In this document: piece by piece, positions 47,965 through 61,464 of the stretch
Layout of the letters: each line of letters begins with the position of its first letter
Numbering within the stretch: the stretch's first letter is position 1
From: Gymnogyps californianus
Lineage: Eukaryota; Chordata; Aves; Accipitriformes; Cathartidae
Length of the DNA: 64,000 nt
Reading direction: 5' to 3'
Assembly (NCBI RefSeq): GCF_018139145.2
Contig: NC_059500.1
Span: 56,323,580-56,387,579 of the forward strand
Translations under genes and position numbers: made by a program
The notes under the pieces: model-generated
What the model saw: the letters and a program-made list of their open reading frames with translations, nothing else
Databases searched by the model: none
What the model was told of the DNA's origin: nothing

Positions 47965-49900
47965 CTATAGAATCATAGAATCATAGAATCGTTTAGGTTG
48001 GAAAAGACGTTTAAGATCATCGAGTCCAACCATTAACCTAACACTGCCAAGTCCACCACTAAACCATGTCCCTAAGCACCACATCTACACCTCTTTTAAA
48101 TACCTCCAGGGACAGTGACTCAATCACTTCCCTGGGCAGCCTGTTCCAATGCTTGACAATTCTTTCGGTGAAGAAATTTTTCCTAATATCCAATCTAAAC
48201 CTCCCCTGGTGCAACTTGAGGCCATTTCCTCTCGTCCTATCGCTTGTTACTTGGGAGAAGAGACTGACATGTGCCTCGCTACAACCTCCTTTCAGGTAGT
48301 AGTAGAGAGCGATAAGGTCTCTTATCTCCCCTCAGCCTCCTTTTCTCCAGGCTAAACAATCCCAGTTCCCTCAGCCACTCCTCATAAGACTTGTTCTCTA
48401 GACCCTTCAGCAGCTTCCTTGCCCTTCTTTGGACGCGCTCCAGCACCTCAATGTCTTTCTTGTAGTGAGGGGCCCAAAACTGAACACAGTATTCGAGGTG
48501 TGGCCTCACCAGTGCCGAGTACAAAGGGACGATCACTTCCCTAGTCCTGCTGGCCACACTATTTCTGATACAAGCCAGGATGCCTTTGGCCTTCTTGGCC
48601 ACCTGGGCACACTGCTGGCTCATACTCAGCCGGCTGTTGACCAACACCCCCAGGTCCTTCTCTGCCAGGCAGCCTTCCAGACACTCTTCCCCAAGCCTGT
48701 AGCGTTTCGTGGGGTTGTTGTGACCCAAGTGCAGGACTCGGCACTCAGCCTTGTTGAATCTCATACAGTTGGCCTCAGTCCATCAATCCAGCCTGTCCAG
48801 ATCCCTCTGTAGAGCCTTCCTACCCTCAAGCAGATCAACACTCTCGCCCAACTTGGTGGTGTCTGCAAACTTACTGAGGGTTCACTTGATCCCCTCGTCC
48901 AGATCATTGATAAAGATATTAAACAGAACTGGCCCCACTACTGAGCCCTGGGGAACACCACTTGTGACCAGCCGCCAACTGGATTTAACTCCATTCACCA
49001 CCACTCTTTGGGCCCAGCCGTCCAGCCAGGTTTTTACCCAGTGAAGAGTACACCCATCCAAGCCATGAGCAGCCAGTTTCTCCAGGAGAATGCTGTGGGA
49101 AATGATGTCAAAGGCTTTACTAAAGTCCAGGTAGACAACATCCACAGCCTTTCCGTCATCCACTAAGCGAGTCACCTTGTCATAGAAGGAGATCAGGTTA
49201 GTCAAGCAGGACCTGCCTTTCATAAACCCATGCTGACTGGGCCTGATCACCTGCTTGTCCTGTACGTGCCGCATGATGGCACTCAAGATGATCTGCTCCA
49301 TAACCTTCCCTGGCACCGAGGTCAAGCTGACAGGCCTGTAGTTCCCCAGATCCTCCTTCCAGCCCTTCTTGTAGATGGGCGTCACATTTGCTAACCTCCA
49401 GTCAACCGGGACCTCCCCAGTTAGCCAGGACTGCTGATAAATGATGGAAAGTGTCTTGGTGAACACTTCCACCAGCTGTTTCAGTACCCTTGGGTGGATC
49501 CCATCCGACCCCATAGACTTGTGTGTGTCTAAGTGGTGTAGCAGGTCGCTAACCATTTCCCCTTGGATTATGGGGGCTTCATTCTGCTCCTCGCCCCTGT
49601 CATCCAGCTCAGGGGTCTGGGCATGCGGACAACAACTGGTCTTACTATTAAAGGCTGAGGCAAAGAAGGCATTAAGTACATCAGCCTTTTCCTCATCCTT
49701 TGTGACTATGTTTCCCCCCACATCAAATAAAGTATGGAGATTTTCCTTAGCCCTCCTTTTGTTGCTAATGTATTTATAGAAACATTTTTTATTACCTTTT
49801 ATGGCAGTAGCCAGATTAAGTTCTAGCTGGGCTTTGGCCCTTCTAATTTTCTCCCTGTATAACCTCACGACATCCTTGTCCTCCTGAGGGATGCAGTGGC
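47965..49900 (-). mobile_element. Young 5'-truncated CR1 LINE, copy 2, with most of the reverse transcriptase
   Basis: The 3' tail at 47965-47990 has the same AATCATAG repeats as the 20671 copy. The minus strand carries the region before RT plus most of the RT domain (49868 down to 48882), including [14 protein letters not shown] and [18 protein letters not shown] second open part (48764 down to 48279) covers the C-terminus. Visible damage: an in-frame TGA at 48882-48884, a second TGA at 48783-48785, and the catalytic FADD changed to FADT (codon 48858-48860). ORF1 and the endonuclease are missing (5' truncation at about 49900). It is inactive. It lies about 1 kb upstream of the first ZNF366 coding exon and points the same way. 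Confidence 0.93.
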
Positions 49901-50485
49901 CTGAACATGTGTGTGTTTGTGTACATGCATCTATCCAACCAGGCAGAGGTTAGGTTGGAAAACTAGACATATTTTCCCTCTGTCATCTACAACATGTTGA
50001 TGCTATTTATAACACTGTTCTTGGAAATGCTGGGTGGAGAGCATGAAGGTGGTTGGAGTACTAAAGACACTCCTGTTTCTTTTTCAGGAAGCTCCGTGCT
50101 GGATAAACCTGCATCTAAAGATAGATAAAAGCAAATCTCTGTGACCTAGTTAGGCTGTGGACAAGAGAAGGCATCTTAAAAACCTGCTTGCAAACAGATT
50201 GCTTCCTTCTAACAGGGTAGACTGTGGAATTATCTTTGAGATACTGTGTGAATTCAAAGGCTCAGTGACAAAACTTTAAGATGGAAAATTTAGACAAAGG
50301 GATCAATCAATACACGAAGAAGGAGTAGTAATTGAAGCAAAAATTGCAGGATCTCTAAACTGATGATTCAAAAACCACCTGTGATAGTGGAAAAGGCTAA
50401 AAAAATATTTCTTACAACTGGGACAACTATCTAATAATTATTCCAGGATGTGACTTTCAGTCCCTAGCTCACTGATTGGAAATAG

Positions 50486-50582
50486 TGTACATATATATAT
50501 GCATTATATATATACACATTATATATATACTCTGTATTTGTGTGTGTGTATGTGTATATATGTAATATATAATGTGTATATT
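50486..50582. repeat. TA/TG microsatellite
   Basis: Alternating (TA)n and (TG)n blocks with short interruptions, about 97 bp. Confidence 0.85.
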
Positions 50583-53500
50583 CCATCAGAGAGGGTTGTT
50601 AGGGAGTATGCCTTCTGCTATGTTTCCTTGTCACCCTAACTCCCTGGGCAAAATAAGGAACAATTAGATCTTGAAGACTCTTTGGGTACAAAAGCTTGAC
50701 TTATTAAAAAGGGACAAGTGGAAGGGAATCCTCTGAATACTGAAAAAGACTCCACTTCTTTCCAAAAGGGAAAAAGTTTTTTCAAAATTCATTTTAAGCA
50801 AAGTTAAACTCACACAATTTGAACACAAAATATGCCTGTAGACCAAAATTTTCCCTTCAAAGTATGGGCCTGTCCCTCAAATATCTTTCATCTTGTGTAT
50901 CTGATTCTTTCCCAGCAATATGGGTATAAAATACTTCAGAAAGCCCATAGCAATTGAGAATCCAGCTATGTTATTTACTGCTTTTGTTAGATTACTGAAA
51001 TGCTGCCAAAAACACAGAGAAGTGACAGTGAGCTGTGTCTAGTTGCTCTCTTGTGTCTTGGCTGTGGGTTACTCCCTTCTTCCACAGCCTGTTTTATGCA
51101 AAATTTCAGTCTTTCTGGAACATGGAGTTATGACAGAGGCTGTAGAACTGCTTGAAATTACTAGGAAGAAATAATTTCCTTGCACTACTAACCTTTGGCT
51201 GCTTTCACTGAGCGTGTGAGTTTATTCCGCTGTCCACGGCTACACACATCACAGGACCAAGCCTACAAGGGAAAGTGTTTAAACAGTCAGTGACCAGCAC
51301 AATCAGAGAGGTGCTCCATAATCCAACAGAAGAGCACCTAAAAGGGGAGGGAAAGTACAGATTTGCAGTCTAAATATGATCACCTTGCTGCTTTTTTTTC
51401 CCCTTCAATCTGCCAAACCCCATGATGTAGAAATTAATTGAGGAAAGATTAAATGTAGTCTCTCTTCTGATCTCCTTTCATGTTGGTAGCAAACCCTTGC
51501 TAATTTGAATGGAGGCATGATCTTCACCTTGACCAGAACTTAATTCCATAAAAATGCGAGTCCTGAGCAAACCATAGAAGATAGTACAGATTTGACCACC
51601 GTGCAAGAAATAGTTAAGGAGCAGTCCCTTCTTCTTTAAATAGCTTCAGTAGAGAACTTTAAAGATTTTGATAGCACAGTTCCCCAATAATTTTTTTCTG
51701 TCTGACTCTGGAGTAGCTGATCTCATTTTAATACTCAACAATAAATAAAGGGGAGAGAATTGAAAAATTTTTGTTTTAAATATCTCCTAGGGACCTTTTG
51801 TGTTTCCTATATAAGCACTATAAAACTTCTTTCTTCAGCACTGTATTTAAAATGTAATGTTATGTGGCACAGCGGTGTGTGATTCTAAACATTGAGGTTA
51901 GTTTAAAATTGGATAGACATTAAAAATTCTAGCTTTTATCAGTAGTATTTCAGCTCCTCAGTTTTGAAAACTTGGTGCAGAAAGCTCACTGAGACAGAGG
52001 TTTCCATGCTGTATTGGCACTTAAACATAAAAAAAACCCTCAAACCTAGCACTGAGAGCTTATTAAAAAGTTGATTTCTTTAGAACAGACAAACATCTTC
52101 ACAGTTTCTTTCTTTATGTAAATAAGCATATTTGGAAATACACTATTTTGAAAAATAGAACCACAAATAAGCTCTTTCCCTGCTCTTTCAAAAAAATAAA
52201 AGAAAAGCTACAGTGAGTTCAGATAGTTGTTGAAGTATTTCCAAAATAGAATATCTATGCAGCAGCTAATAATGTTGTTGAGTTAACTTCCATGAAAGAG
52301 GAAGAAAGTTTAATACAAAATATGAATCACCATTTACTTTCTCATTTCCACTCGTCATATTTCTACAGACAAAGGATTAAAAAAAGTATGAAAATCATGC
52401 TATTCACTTTACAAGCATATGCATTGTTACAGTCTCCAGTTAATATTCTATACTGAAGTCAATAGCAAATTTTCTTTAGACTTCAGTGGAACCAAGATTC
52501 TGCTCCCTGTATGAAAGTGCCTTCTGTCTATAGACTAATAATAAGCCCAGCCATAAAAATCTGAGGTTATGAAGTTTCTCAAGCTTAAATACTGACTACT
52601 ACTGTTCTGATTTTGCTCTTGGGCAACACAATGGTAAAATCAGAAATGAGACCAAGATGAGTGAAAGTGATATGTACCCTCTGACAAAGGGAAACGGGCT
52701 ACTTTATTAGGTGGTTTGCACTTATGTTTGCTATTTCAGAAGACAATGAAACAGAGGGAAGTGTAGGGACTCTAAAGGTGACTGAATAGGCCGAACAGCT
52801 TCTCTTAGCTGGAAGAGAAATTCCACATTTAATTGAACAGGTATGACTGTAGAAACCATGTCCTGTAAGAGTGCACTTCTGCTCTCCTCTTGGGGCCTGA
52901 AATATTGGCATCTATAAGGAAAGAATGAAATCTAACAGCTGTTTCTGTGTTGAATGTGGTGAGGATCAGTGACAAATGACACACTATTACATTTCTTGAG
53001 CTGAAGTTGAGCAGTTGGAGAGCTTCAGCCTTATTGAACAACCAGCTGTTCTTTTTTCAATTACTGACTTTTGTAAACTGTTATTATAGAGATGGTTATG
53101 GTTATCTTAATAGGTTTAAGGGGATCTCCTTCATTCAGTTCACACTTCCAAATAGGTTTTGCTTTTAAATGTAGTCAGTCATACAGCTGTTGAACTAAGC
53201 ACCAAATTCTTTACTTAGTTTTCATTCATTTGCTATTTATGCAAAACTTGCATCAGTCTCAGGATCTGACCAAAGGGGCTTTACTATGATGAATTGACCT
53301 CTTTTCAGCAGCGAAGCAGTGTTCCCTACCGAATCTACACTGCTTTGAGTTATTTGTCAGACTTTGACAATGCCAGGAATACCTGTACAAACATGAATAT
53401 ATCCATTACTGGTAATCGAGTATTTTCAGTTCCTACACATCTGATCCCTCCTTACGATTTTCCCTGCTAGTTTCCTTCAATGGCAGCATGAACCCTCCAT

Positions 53501-53689
53501 AAGCCCCTTTTTTCTTTCTCTTTCACTTCTTTTCTGCTGCCTCCATTGCGTGTGTGAAGTCGTGCAATAATGTTGCTGTTCCTCATTTCCTTTTCTATTG
53601 GGAATTTCATAATTTCAGAGAGTTGGAAAACAGTCATGTGGACGTTTTTAACCTATAGTTTTCAAGTGTACCTTGTCTTTTTGCTGGTT

Positions 53690-53735
53690 TTATGGCCTGT
53701 CTTGAGTAAGAAGTTGGACTAGATGATAATAATAT
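53690..53735 (+). mobile_element. Possible CR1 3'-end relic
   Basis: GAAGTTGGACTAGATGAT, preceded by a CTTGAGTAA context, matches the conserved CR1 motif before the 3' end. Only about 45 bp is recognisable and the tail is absent. Confidence 0.4.
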
Positions 53736-54159
53736 TCCATGTCTGTAAAATCCATGCACCTGCTTGCCATTTATATGGTCAGATTTTTGTTTGTAGGTGC
53801 TGCCTTGGTGAATGATGCAGAAGTTCTAAATATGCTCAAAAGATTTAGAGTTATTTCATACTAGGTTCACTAGATATTGGCTCAAACTGCCATTGTTATT
53901 CAATAATGGATTATTTGTATAGTTTTTTTCAAATTAAGGTATTTTATTTTCTCTAAGCTTGAGTGACTATAGTCATTAGAGGAGGGCAGAAGCTAAAAGA
54001 CCATATTCAAACCCGTAGTAGAACTCCTCTAAAATCAGTGTCAACCCTACTCTCTTATTCTTTAGAGAACCCATGCAAGGTGTGTTTTCCATCTATGTCC
54101 TTCAGGCATAAATATCCACATTTCAAGCACAGAAGTTTGAAAAATGGACTTGATTAATA

Positions 54160-54241
54160 TATACTGAGTGTATGTTAATATACTCAAGCTGAGTATATAA
54201 ACTGAGCACCTGTTATATATAAGCTGAGTATATGTTAATAG
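54160..54241. repeat. Imperfect tandem repeat with an internal perfect palindrome
   Basis: CTGAG followed by a TATA-rich tail recurs four times in about 80 bp. At 54178-54198, ATATACTCA and TGAGTATAT form exact 9-bp inverted arms around AGC. Confidence 0.75.
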
Positions 54242-56114
54242 ACCCAAATCAGCCTTGAAGTCCTTATGCTACATTATTTGAAGCTAACCTAAAAGATGAT
54301 TTACATTTTAAATGAAGGGAACACTTTTTCTGCCACAGTGTGGAGCTGAGAGAAGACAGAAATTTGGACTACCTTGCAAAAATAAACATGGATTTAGGGA
54401 AAGTATCCAAAATCTGTGAGTGCAGATACTGATTAGGGAGACACAAATGTTGGGGAAGCCTTAAAAAAACAGGCCTGAGCTGGGAAAAATAGCCGTTGTG
54501 GAGTTTAGTCAAATCTTTTCCAATACCACTTCTACAAACACTTGTTTTCTCTCTCTCACATGCATGTAGACCTGGTGTCAAATGAAGTCCATGATTTAAC
54601 CATCAGCTTAATTGTCTTCTGAGATAAGGCTTCTTGTCCTATGCCTTTTATGAGACAGATATGTCTGCTTAAATGGAGAACATTATCAAGATAAAGATAT
54701 TGCCATAAATATTTCTCTTCCCCTTTTAGATTACCATCATTAATATAATTTGAATTGGAAACAAGTAAACAATTGTTCATTAAAATGATCTGGAATGACT
54801 GAAAATGAGAAGTGAACCAGATCAGGTTTTTTCTTCCTACATTAGTATGATAGTACTGAGGAGCTCGGTGTCTTTTCACTTCTCCCTGGGAAATTACCTT
54901 CATCTGCTGGTATCAGGCTTCAGGATAAAACTTCTTCTTTCCATCAACAAATCTGGCTTTTTTCTTAGCAAATGCTTGCTAAAGGAAAACTGATAACCTT
55001 GGTAACTCTTCTTGGGGCATAATCAGAGCTCACTAAGGCTTATGGAAAGAATTCCAATGAACTCTGAAACTAACCCTTCACAATTTTCCTTGTTATTTGT
55101 TATGGGTTCTGTTGTCCAATGAGATATGAACCCATCTATGCTATGACCAAAATTTGATACTTTTGACAAAAGTATTGTATACATATGGAAAAAAAAAACT
55201 TATATCCTGGGACAATATGTTAACAGATGGTAACCGTTGCAGACAAACTTAATGGAAATCATACAATCACACACCTAAGAAACTTAACTGATTAAAAAGT
55301 CTGACGTTTAAACAGCGTAACATGACACAGTAAACAGATGCAACAAGCAATGAACTTTCAAAGATATTTTATATATTAAATAATCTTTTTTTTTTCTTCA
55401 TTGACTCTGTTTTGGCATGTCTTCATTGCTTCATGTTTGAAGTTTTATCATTTTAGATGTTCCTTCTGCTCTAAGGGCTTCCTATGCAGTGTAGCTGCAT
55501 TAATATTGTCTGGAGATGATACCAATACAAAGAAAAGGGTCTTCTCTCAGAAAACTGTGCAATAGAAATACCCTCCTTGCATTGTCTTTGTTATTCCCAA
55601 ATTTTAACATTTTAATTTACATCATTTTTGTTTTATTTTATCTGGGAAATACAGAAGTTTAGGAAACATACCCATTTGCCTGCACTGCCTATAGAGCGGC
55701 TTTTGGAATCAGCTTGGATATATGTGTAACTTGGTTTTGTACTCAATTTTCAGGGAGCAAGACACTATGAACACTTTTACAGGAGTATAATTACTTTGGT
55801 ATTTCTTGTAATAGAGAAAATGCTTAAAATAGTATCAAAATGAATACACATTCACTTTTCCATAACTTACAGATCATTTTTGTTTTGATAATTATTGAAG
55901 GTGTTAAACTAGATTCTGAGATTTCCTCCACTGAAAGTCTGGAGCAGTCCCACCACCCACCCTGCCAAAGCTGGGGCACTGTTTGTGGCATTAGATGTGC
56001 TTATTGAGTGGTTAATGGCACAATTTGCTTTTCAATGGTGGCATTGATTAGTTTAAAAAAAATTTGCCTGATGCTGTAGTGAGGTAGGTGTAGACATTTT
56101 TCTTCTCTCTAGTA

Positions 56115-56227
56115 TGAGTGCTGTGTCCTCAGTTTAGCAAAATGGTTTGGTGTCCCTCTCGTTGCTTTCATGTGTGCTCTGTCTTTAGTTTAGCAAAACC
56201 TTTGCTATCATTCTCACTACTTTTCAA
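56115..56227. repeat. Diverged tandem duplication, period about 57 bp
   Basis: Two adjacent units share GTGCT-TGTC, AGTTTAGCAAAA and CTC-TTGCTTT/CTCACTACTTT in the same order. The divergence suggests an old event. Confidence 0.65.
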
Positions 56228-59200
56228 TTGCCTAACAAGACAGTGGGTGGAGGTCACAGAGCAGTATGGTTGGGTTAACCACTGAACACCTGCAACAGGG
56301 CCTTACTGGTAATGCCCCTAGCAGTACTTAAGCTTTGTGGACCATCTCTAGTCATTTCAATGTGCATACGAAGTGCCCTTTGAGTACAGTTTAGGCTTGC
56401 TGCTGTTTTGGCTCTTTATTTCTCTTTTTCTTATCCTCCTTTCTCCTTTTTTTTCTTTTTTCTTCCTCTTTGTGAGTTTTCTTAGTTCTTCTCTTATGTT
56501 TCCTTCCTTCTTCACTTCTCTATTCCATCTGTGGTTCACTCCCTCTCTGCTTCTCTATTCTATCTGCTAAAATGGTCAGCAACACATAGATAACCTGGAT
56601 AACAAAGTGGATGTTAAGTCCACAGACTCTGAAGTGTTAGCTGTTTCCACAAAGTCACCCCAAACCACAGCTACACATGGTGGGATCCTGCAAGGTACAG
56701 CAAATTATCTGGTCTAAAAGTGTGTAAGGGGACAAAGATCATATGTCCTCAGCTGAGCACCTCCACCTGCTTGATTCTCTGGTACCAACGGGGAATTCAA
56801 GCCCACTTTGGGGTGGGGAGGAAGGGGAGAGGGAACAGCCGTTTGCTGGCAGTTCTCTACTTCTGGGTCCACAGCGCAGCCCTGCCCCATCTCTGCCCAA
56901 AGCAGGGTGGGCTCTGGCCCAAACTCTTGCCTTTCTCTTTCCCTCCACTGAAACCTGCTAACTGTAGCCTGAAACAGAACCACTGGTGAGGTTCAGAAGG
57001 GCATAAAACCAGCCATATCAGCTCAGGCTAGTAGTGTAGCTAACCCAAGATACTGGTCTTGTGAAGAATGTAAGAAACAGGAGAGAGTATCATGACAACT
57101 TTCCAGCATTGTCTTCAGGTCTCCAGCTGTCTGTGGCTCAGAGCTTTCCTGATCCAAAGATGTAGCATTCTGATTTTTTTTCTTATTCCATGAAGGATGG
57201 ATGCAGATAAAAGTTATTTAACATAAAAATCCAAGGACAACTGTTTCATGTGGGCTGAGGGGCATATGGACATAGGTACTGTGTCCTGGGGAAGTGAGAT
57301 ATCTCTGAATGCTTTGATGGAGCATCTTGTACCTCCAGAGGTTTAGAGAGGATCCATGGCAGTGAGAGCTGCACTGTGCAGGAGGAGAGATGCCCACCTA
57401 CGCTCTTCTCAATCTACCTCTCCCTGAAACAGTTCTATTTCTTCTCCTTAAAGTCCCCTGAAAGCCATGTGTACTGTAGGTTATTTCACTCATGCCCCAC
57501 TTTCCATCTCCCCACAAACTCCCTGAACAGCTGACCCTGTCCTGCTTCAATTTCTCCCATCTTTAGAAACCATTATTTTGCCACTGTAAAGCTGGATCAT
57601 TTTTGCTGATAACCCTTTAACTGCATAGTCTTTATTGGTTAGGATTTTTTAAATGTACAATGCCTCTCTTTTTTTCTTTTTTTTTCACCAAATGAAGAAA
57701 GCAAAATACATTCATATTCTGAATAGAAGTTTGGAGGATATGTGGGGGTGAACTGTTGCCTCAAGCAGGCTAACCAGTGTGTAGCACTGGGCTGCTTTTG
57801 AAGGTGCTCCTGTGTTCATGTCAAGAAGAAATTGTCTTAAGTACCTCAGACTAGTTTCGCCTGTTTTGAAAAGAAAACAAAAACGCAAGGCTGAGTGCTA
57901 AGAGCTGTTGTCCAGGAAATGAGTACAGGTCTGAGTTTAGACTGAGGATGTACCTTCACAAATTGCAGTTACCCATACTGGACCCTCAGTCCTTCCTTCT
58001 GGAGCTTTGGCACTGCAGAAAAGGGGTTACAAGGCAGAATGAACTGAAAGGAGCCTGACACTCTAGCCAAGCCATAAATGCAATCATTCAGGAGGCTGAA
58101 GTACCTTTAACTTTTAATAAACCTGCAGAAGTGACACCTGGAGGGGAGCCCAGACCTATCTCTAGAGGATGGAGTTTGCAGCCCCTGACTACCCCATCTG
58201 ACTTCTCTCTACTCCCTGCCCCTTGGCACTTGCATTTTTGTCTGCGTAATGGCCCAGCTCCAGCCAAAGGAGAGCAGGGTTACCCTCACAGGCTCTAGTT
58301 AGGGCACTCCCTTAAGAGGCTAGAGATGTGGGTCCAAACTCCTCAGGGGGAGAAGGGAAATGAATCAAAGTCTCCCACCTTGTGGCTGTTATATTTTGCA
58401 CTGAATTTGATGTCGTTGGTGTATATTCAGTTTCATATAAATATTCTTACAGGACTGGGTCCCCAAGAGCATTTGGGCATAGGTATACTGAGTTTCCGGA
58501 CCCTGCCCCAGAGTTCAGGGCTGACAAAATCAGGTTGGCCACAATGGTGACATTGGGAGCACATACCGTAGCAGAGCTTCAAATGTGCAAAGCTTAACTG
58601 GTGCCAGCAGACTGGGTGGAAATGCAATTTGATCCTGCCCTCACTAGTTATTGGAATTAACGATGGGTTGGCCAGCTCAGTTAATCACTCAGTTAAACAA
58701 TGGCATTAATTCATCCTAAGTAACTGTCCTAATTCTCTCCCTGGCATCATCCACGTTGTACTGAAATCATTATGGAAAATCTGGGGTGTAGCTGAGAACA
58801 AGATTTGGGATTTGGCTGTTAGGAGGTGATGCCAATAAGACAAAAATCTTCCTTTACTTACGTGGATAAGGAGCTCTCATGTCAAAGGCTGGAACCATGG
58901 ATCTGCCCATGCCTTTATAAAGCATGTGGAGTCACTTTAATCACTGTTTATAGAAGTCCTATCGCTCCATCCCTGTTTCCTGTCTACTTCCATATCTGCC
59001 ACTGCAAATTAAAATAGTACATTTTTGGCATGATAGGAATCCTATTTATTAAATAGTTCTTCCTCTGGAAAATTATCAAATAACACTAATGCAGTTTTAG
59101 GATTTTTTTTTTCTAACCATACAGATATTATAAGAGACAGGGTGAACAGAAGAACAAATAAATAATATAAATATAAGGAAGGATCTGGTAGTAAAATAGT

Positions 59201-61432
59201 AATATTGAATGAAGTGTGGAGTCCTTGAAAGAAAACTTTGGACATAATCTTTCCACCTACAAAGCACAATCGTTAAACACTATAGAATGAAGTGGAGACA
59301 GAGGGGTTTTGAGCTGTACGGTAGTATTATTTGAAAACAAATAACAGAGCTGTGCAGAACACCCAAAATTAGAATGATCAAAAAAGCATGCCCTTCCATA
59401 ACCTTCATGCTGTCCTGCTTGGGCTGTTGTTTTGAAAGTAAACCTTTCACTGGCATTCATGACCTTTAAAAAGGAAATAGATTGAGCTTTCCTTCCTACT
59501 GTAGTCCCAGTGTCGTTATCACCTCTATGGAGTCCAGAGAGATGGTCTGGTCTCCTCCCGCCTCTTTGTTATCTTAAAGGGTAGCTAAGGGCCAGCATCA
59601 GCCTTGGTTCTTCAAGCCAGCCCGCTAGCACCCTCCTACACCATTAGCAGTTAACTGCACCTTCTAGGCGTTGCATGTGTAAAGCAACAGGTACCTCAAA
59701 AAAGAAAGTGCCAGGTAAAATGTGCGCGTATGCTTGGAGAAGGGCCAAGGGAGAAGAGGATTGCATGGGGGAGCTTTCATATAAAGTCGCCAAAACAGAT
59801 TAGTTTTTTAATAAAAGTCTAGTTTTACTTAAACATGGGGGACTATTATTAGTCTTCAGCAGGACCATTGCTTTTTGTGTTTATTTTGCGTTCAATTCTT
59901 TGTTTCACATAAATCAAAAATCATAGTGAAACTGAAGGTTGCTAAAGTGGTAGGTATTGTGTGTTCCAGTAAAACATGCCATATCCTACAAGAACTGAAA
60001 GAAGAGGATTTCATCCAGAAACTGGCAGAATTAGGAAAAATACATCTGCTACTGAACATTTTTCGTGGTGTCTAGTTCATTAAAAGTAATTACCAAATGA
60101 TGCTTTCCTAATCATTTAGCAAAGGTGAATAAATTTGATTTCAGCTGAAGTTTGAGCAGACTTTTTGCTGGCTGAAAATACTGATTATTCCCTATTAAGC
60201 TTTATTACTCAGTTGCAATTACACTGGCTCAGTAGTGACTTCCCCCTGAACATAAGTTCAATAGGAAACACAACAAAGGAATTAGACATGTCAGTGCCAT
60301 TCCTAGGACACCACTGTGTTTATTCCATTGATATCCAAATAGAAAAAACTAAGTATCATCATGAGCAATAAGATAGAGTTAAAAATGGCTCTTATGGCAA
60401 ATCACTGGGGCATTAGGAGGAAACTACTTTTGATATATCTGCACTGTGATTAGGGAGCTCTGCTTTCCAGACTGCCAGAGCATAAAATCTGTGTTAAAGC
60501 ATTGAAACCATGCTGAATATGTATTTATTGTTCAGAAAAACAATCACCTTCACATACATCTCACAACTGCATTCAAATGAGGGTTCATTTTTTAAAATGA
60601 GGTTTTTTTGTTTAAAGAGACATGTGCTTAGTTCTTCAGTTCCAGCATAAAATGGTATTTTTGACTGATCATATGAAGTGCCTGCAAGGAAGTAATTTAA
60701 GATAAGTTCCTCTCTGTCTTTGCCCTTCACCTGTGATGCCAAGCTTGAATCTTCTCTTTGGCTGAACAGCAAAAAGCAAATGCTTTCCCTCTCTGATCCC
60801 CAAAATGCATCCTGCATATTGCTTTTAATTATTTTGTTAACTTCTAGAAAGTTTTAAAAATAAGCATTAGTTTGTTGCCACAACTACAGAAAATCTGAAA
60901 TTTAAAACAAATTTAATATTACTTCTGTGATCTTGATCAATTGGAAAACAAATCTCTATATAAATCAACTAACAGGGAAAAATTCTTGAGGTTAATTATT
61001 TTAAACTGAAACAGATTTAAAATGCCAGTTTTACTTAATTCAATAAACTAGCATATGAAGTGGGAATGGCAGCTCAGACTTAGCCAAATGTCATCAGCAG
61101 ATATTGGAACAGAGACTAGACCTAAAAACAAATAAGAAATTACCTTTTACCAAAGGAAAAAAAAGAGAGAGTGAGAAGAAACTCAACATAGTTTGAAATC
61201 TGAAATTCTGAACATTTCTCAAACCACTCTAGTACTAATGCTTCATGATCAGTGATGCCAAAGGCTTGTTCTGGATACTAACTCAGTTCAGATTTTCATC
61301 ACAAGAAAAAGGAAATCAAAAAAACCATCAAACCACTGTGACTCTACCCCATGACTAAGAATGGCCAACCAGCAATATAAAATGAAGTTTTGCAAAAAAA
61401 CACCTTATATATTAATATAACTCTCTCTCAGT

Positions 61433-61464
61433 CCCCCCACCCCACCCCCCACCCCCCACCCCCC
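61433..61464 (-). repeat. C-rich repeat with G-quadruplex potential on the minus strand
   Basis: Runs of 6, 4, 6, 6 and 6 C, each separated by a single A, on the plus strand. The minus strand therefore has five G-runs with 1-nt loops, a strong quadruplex-forming pattern. Confidence 0.85.
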
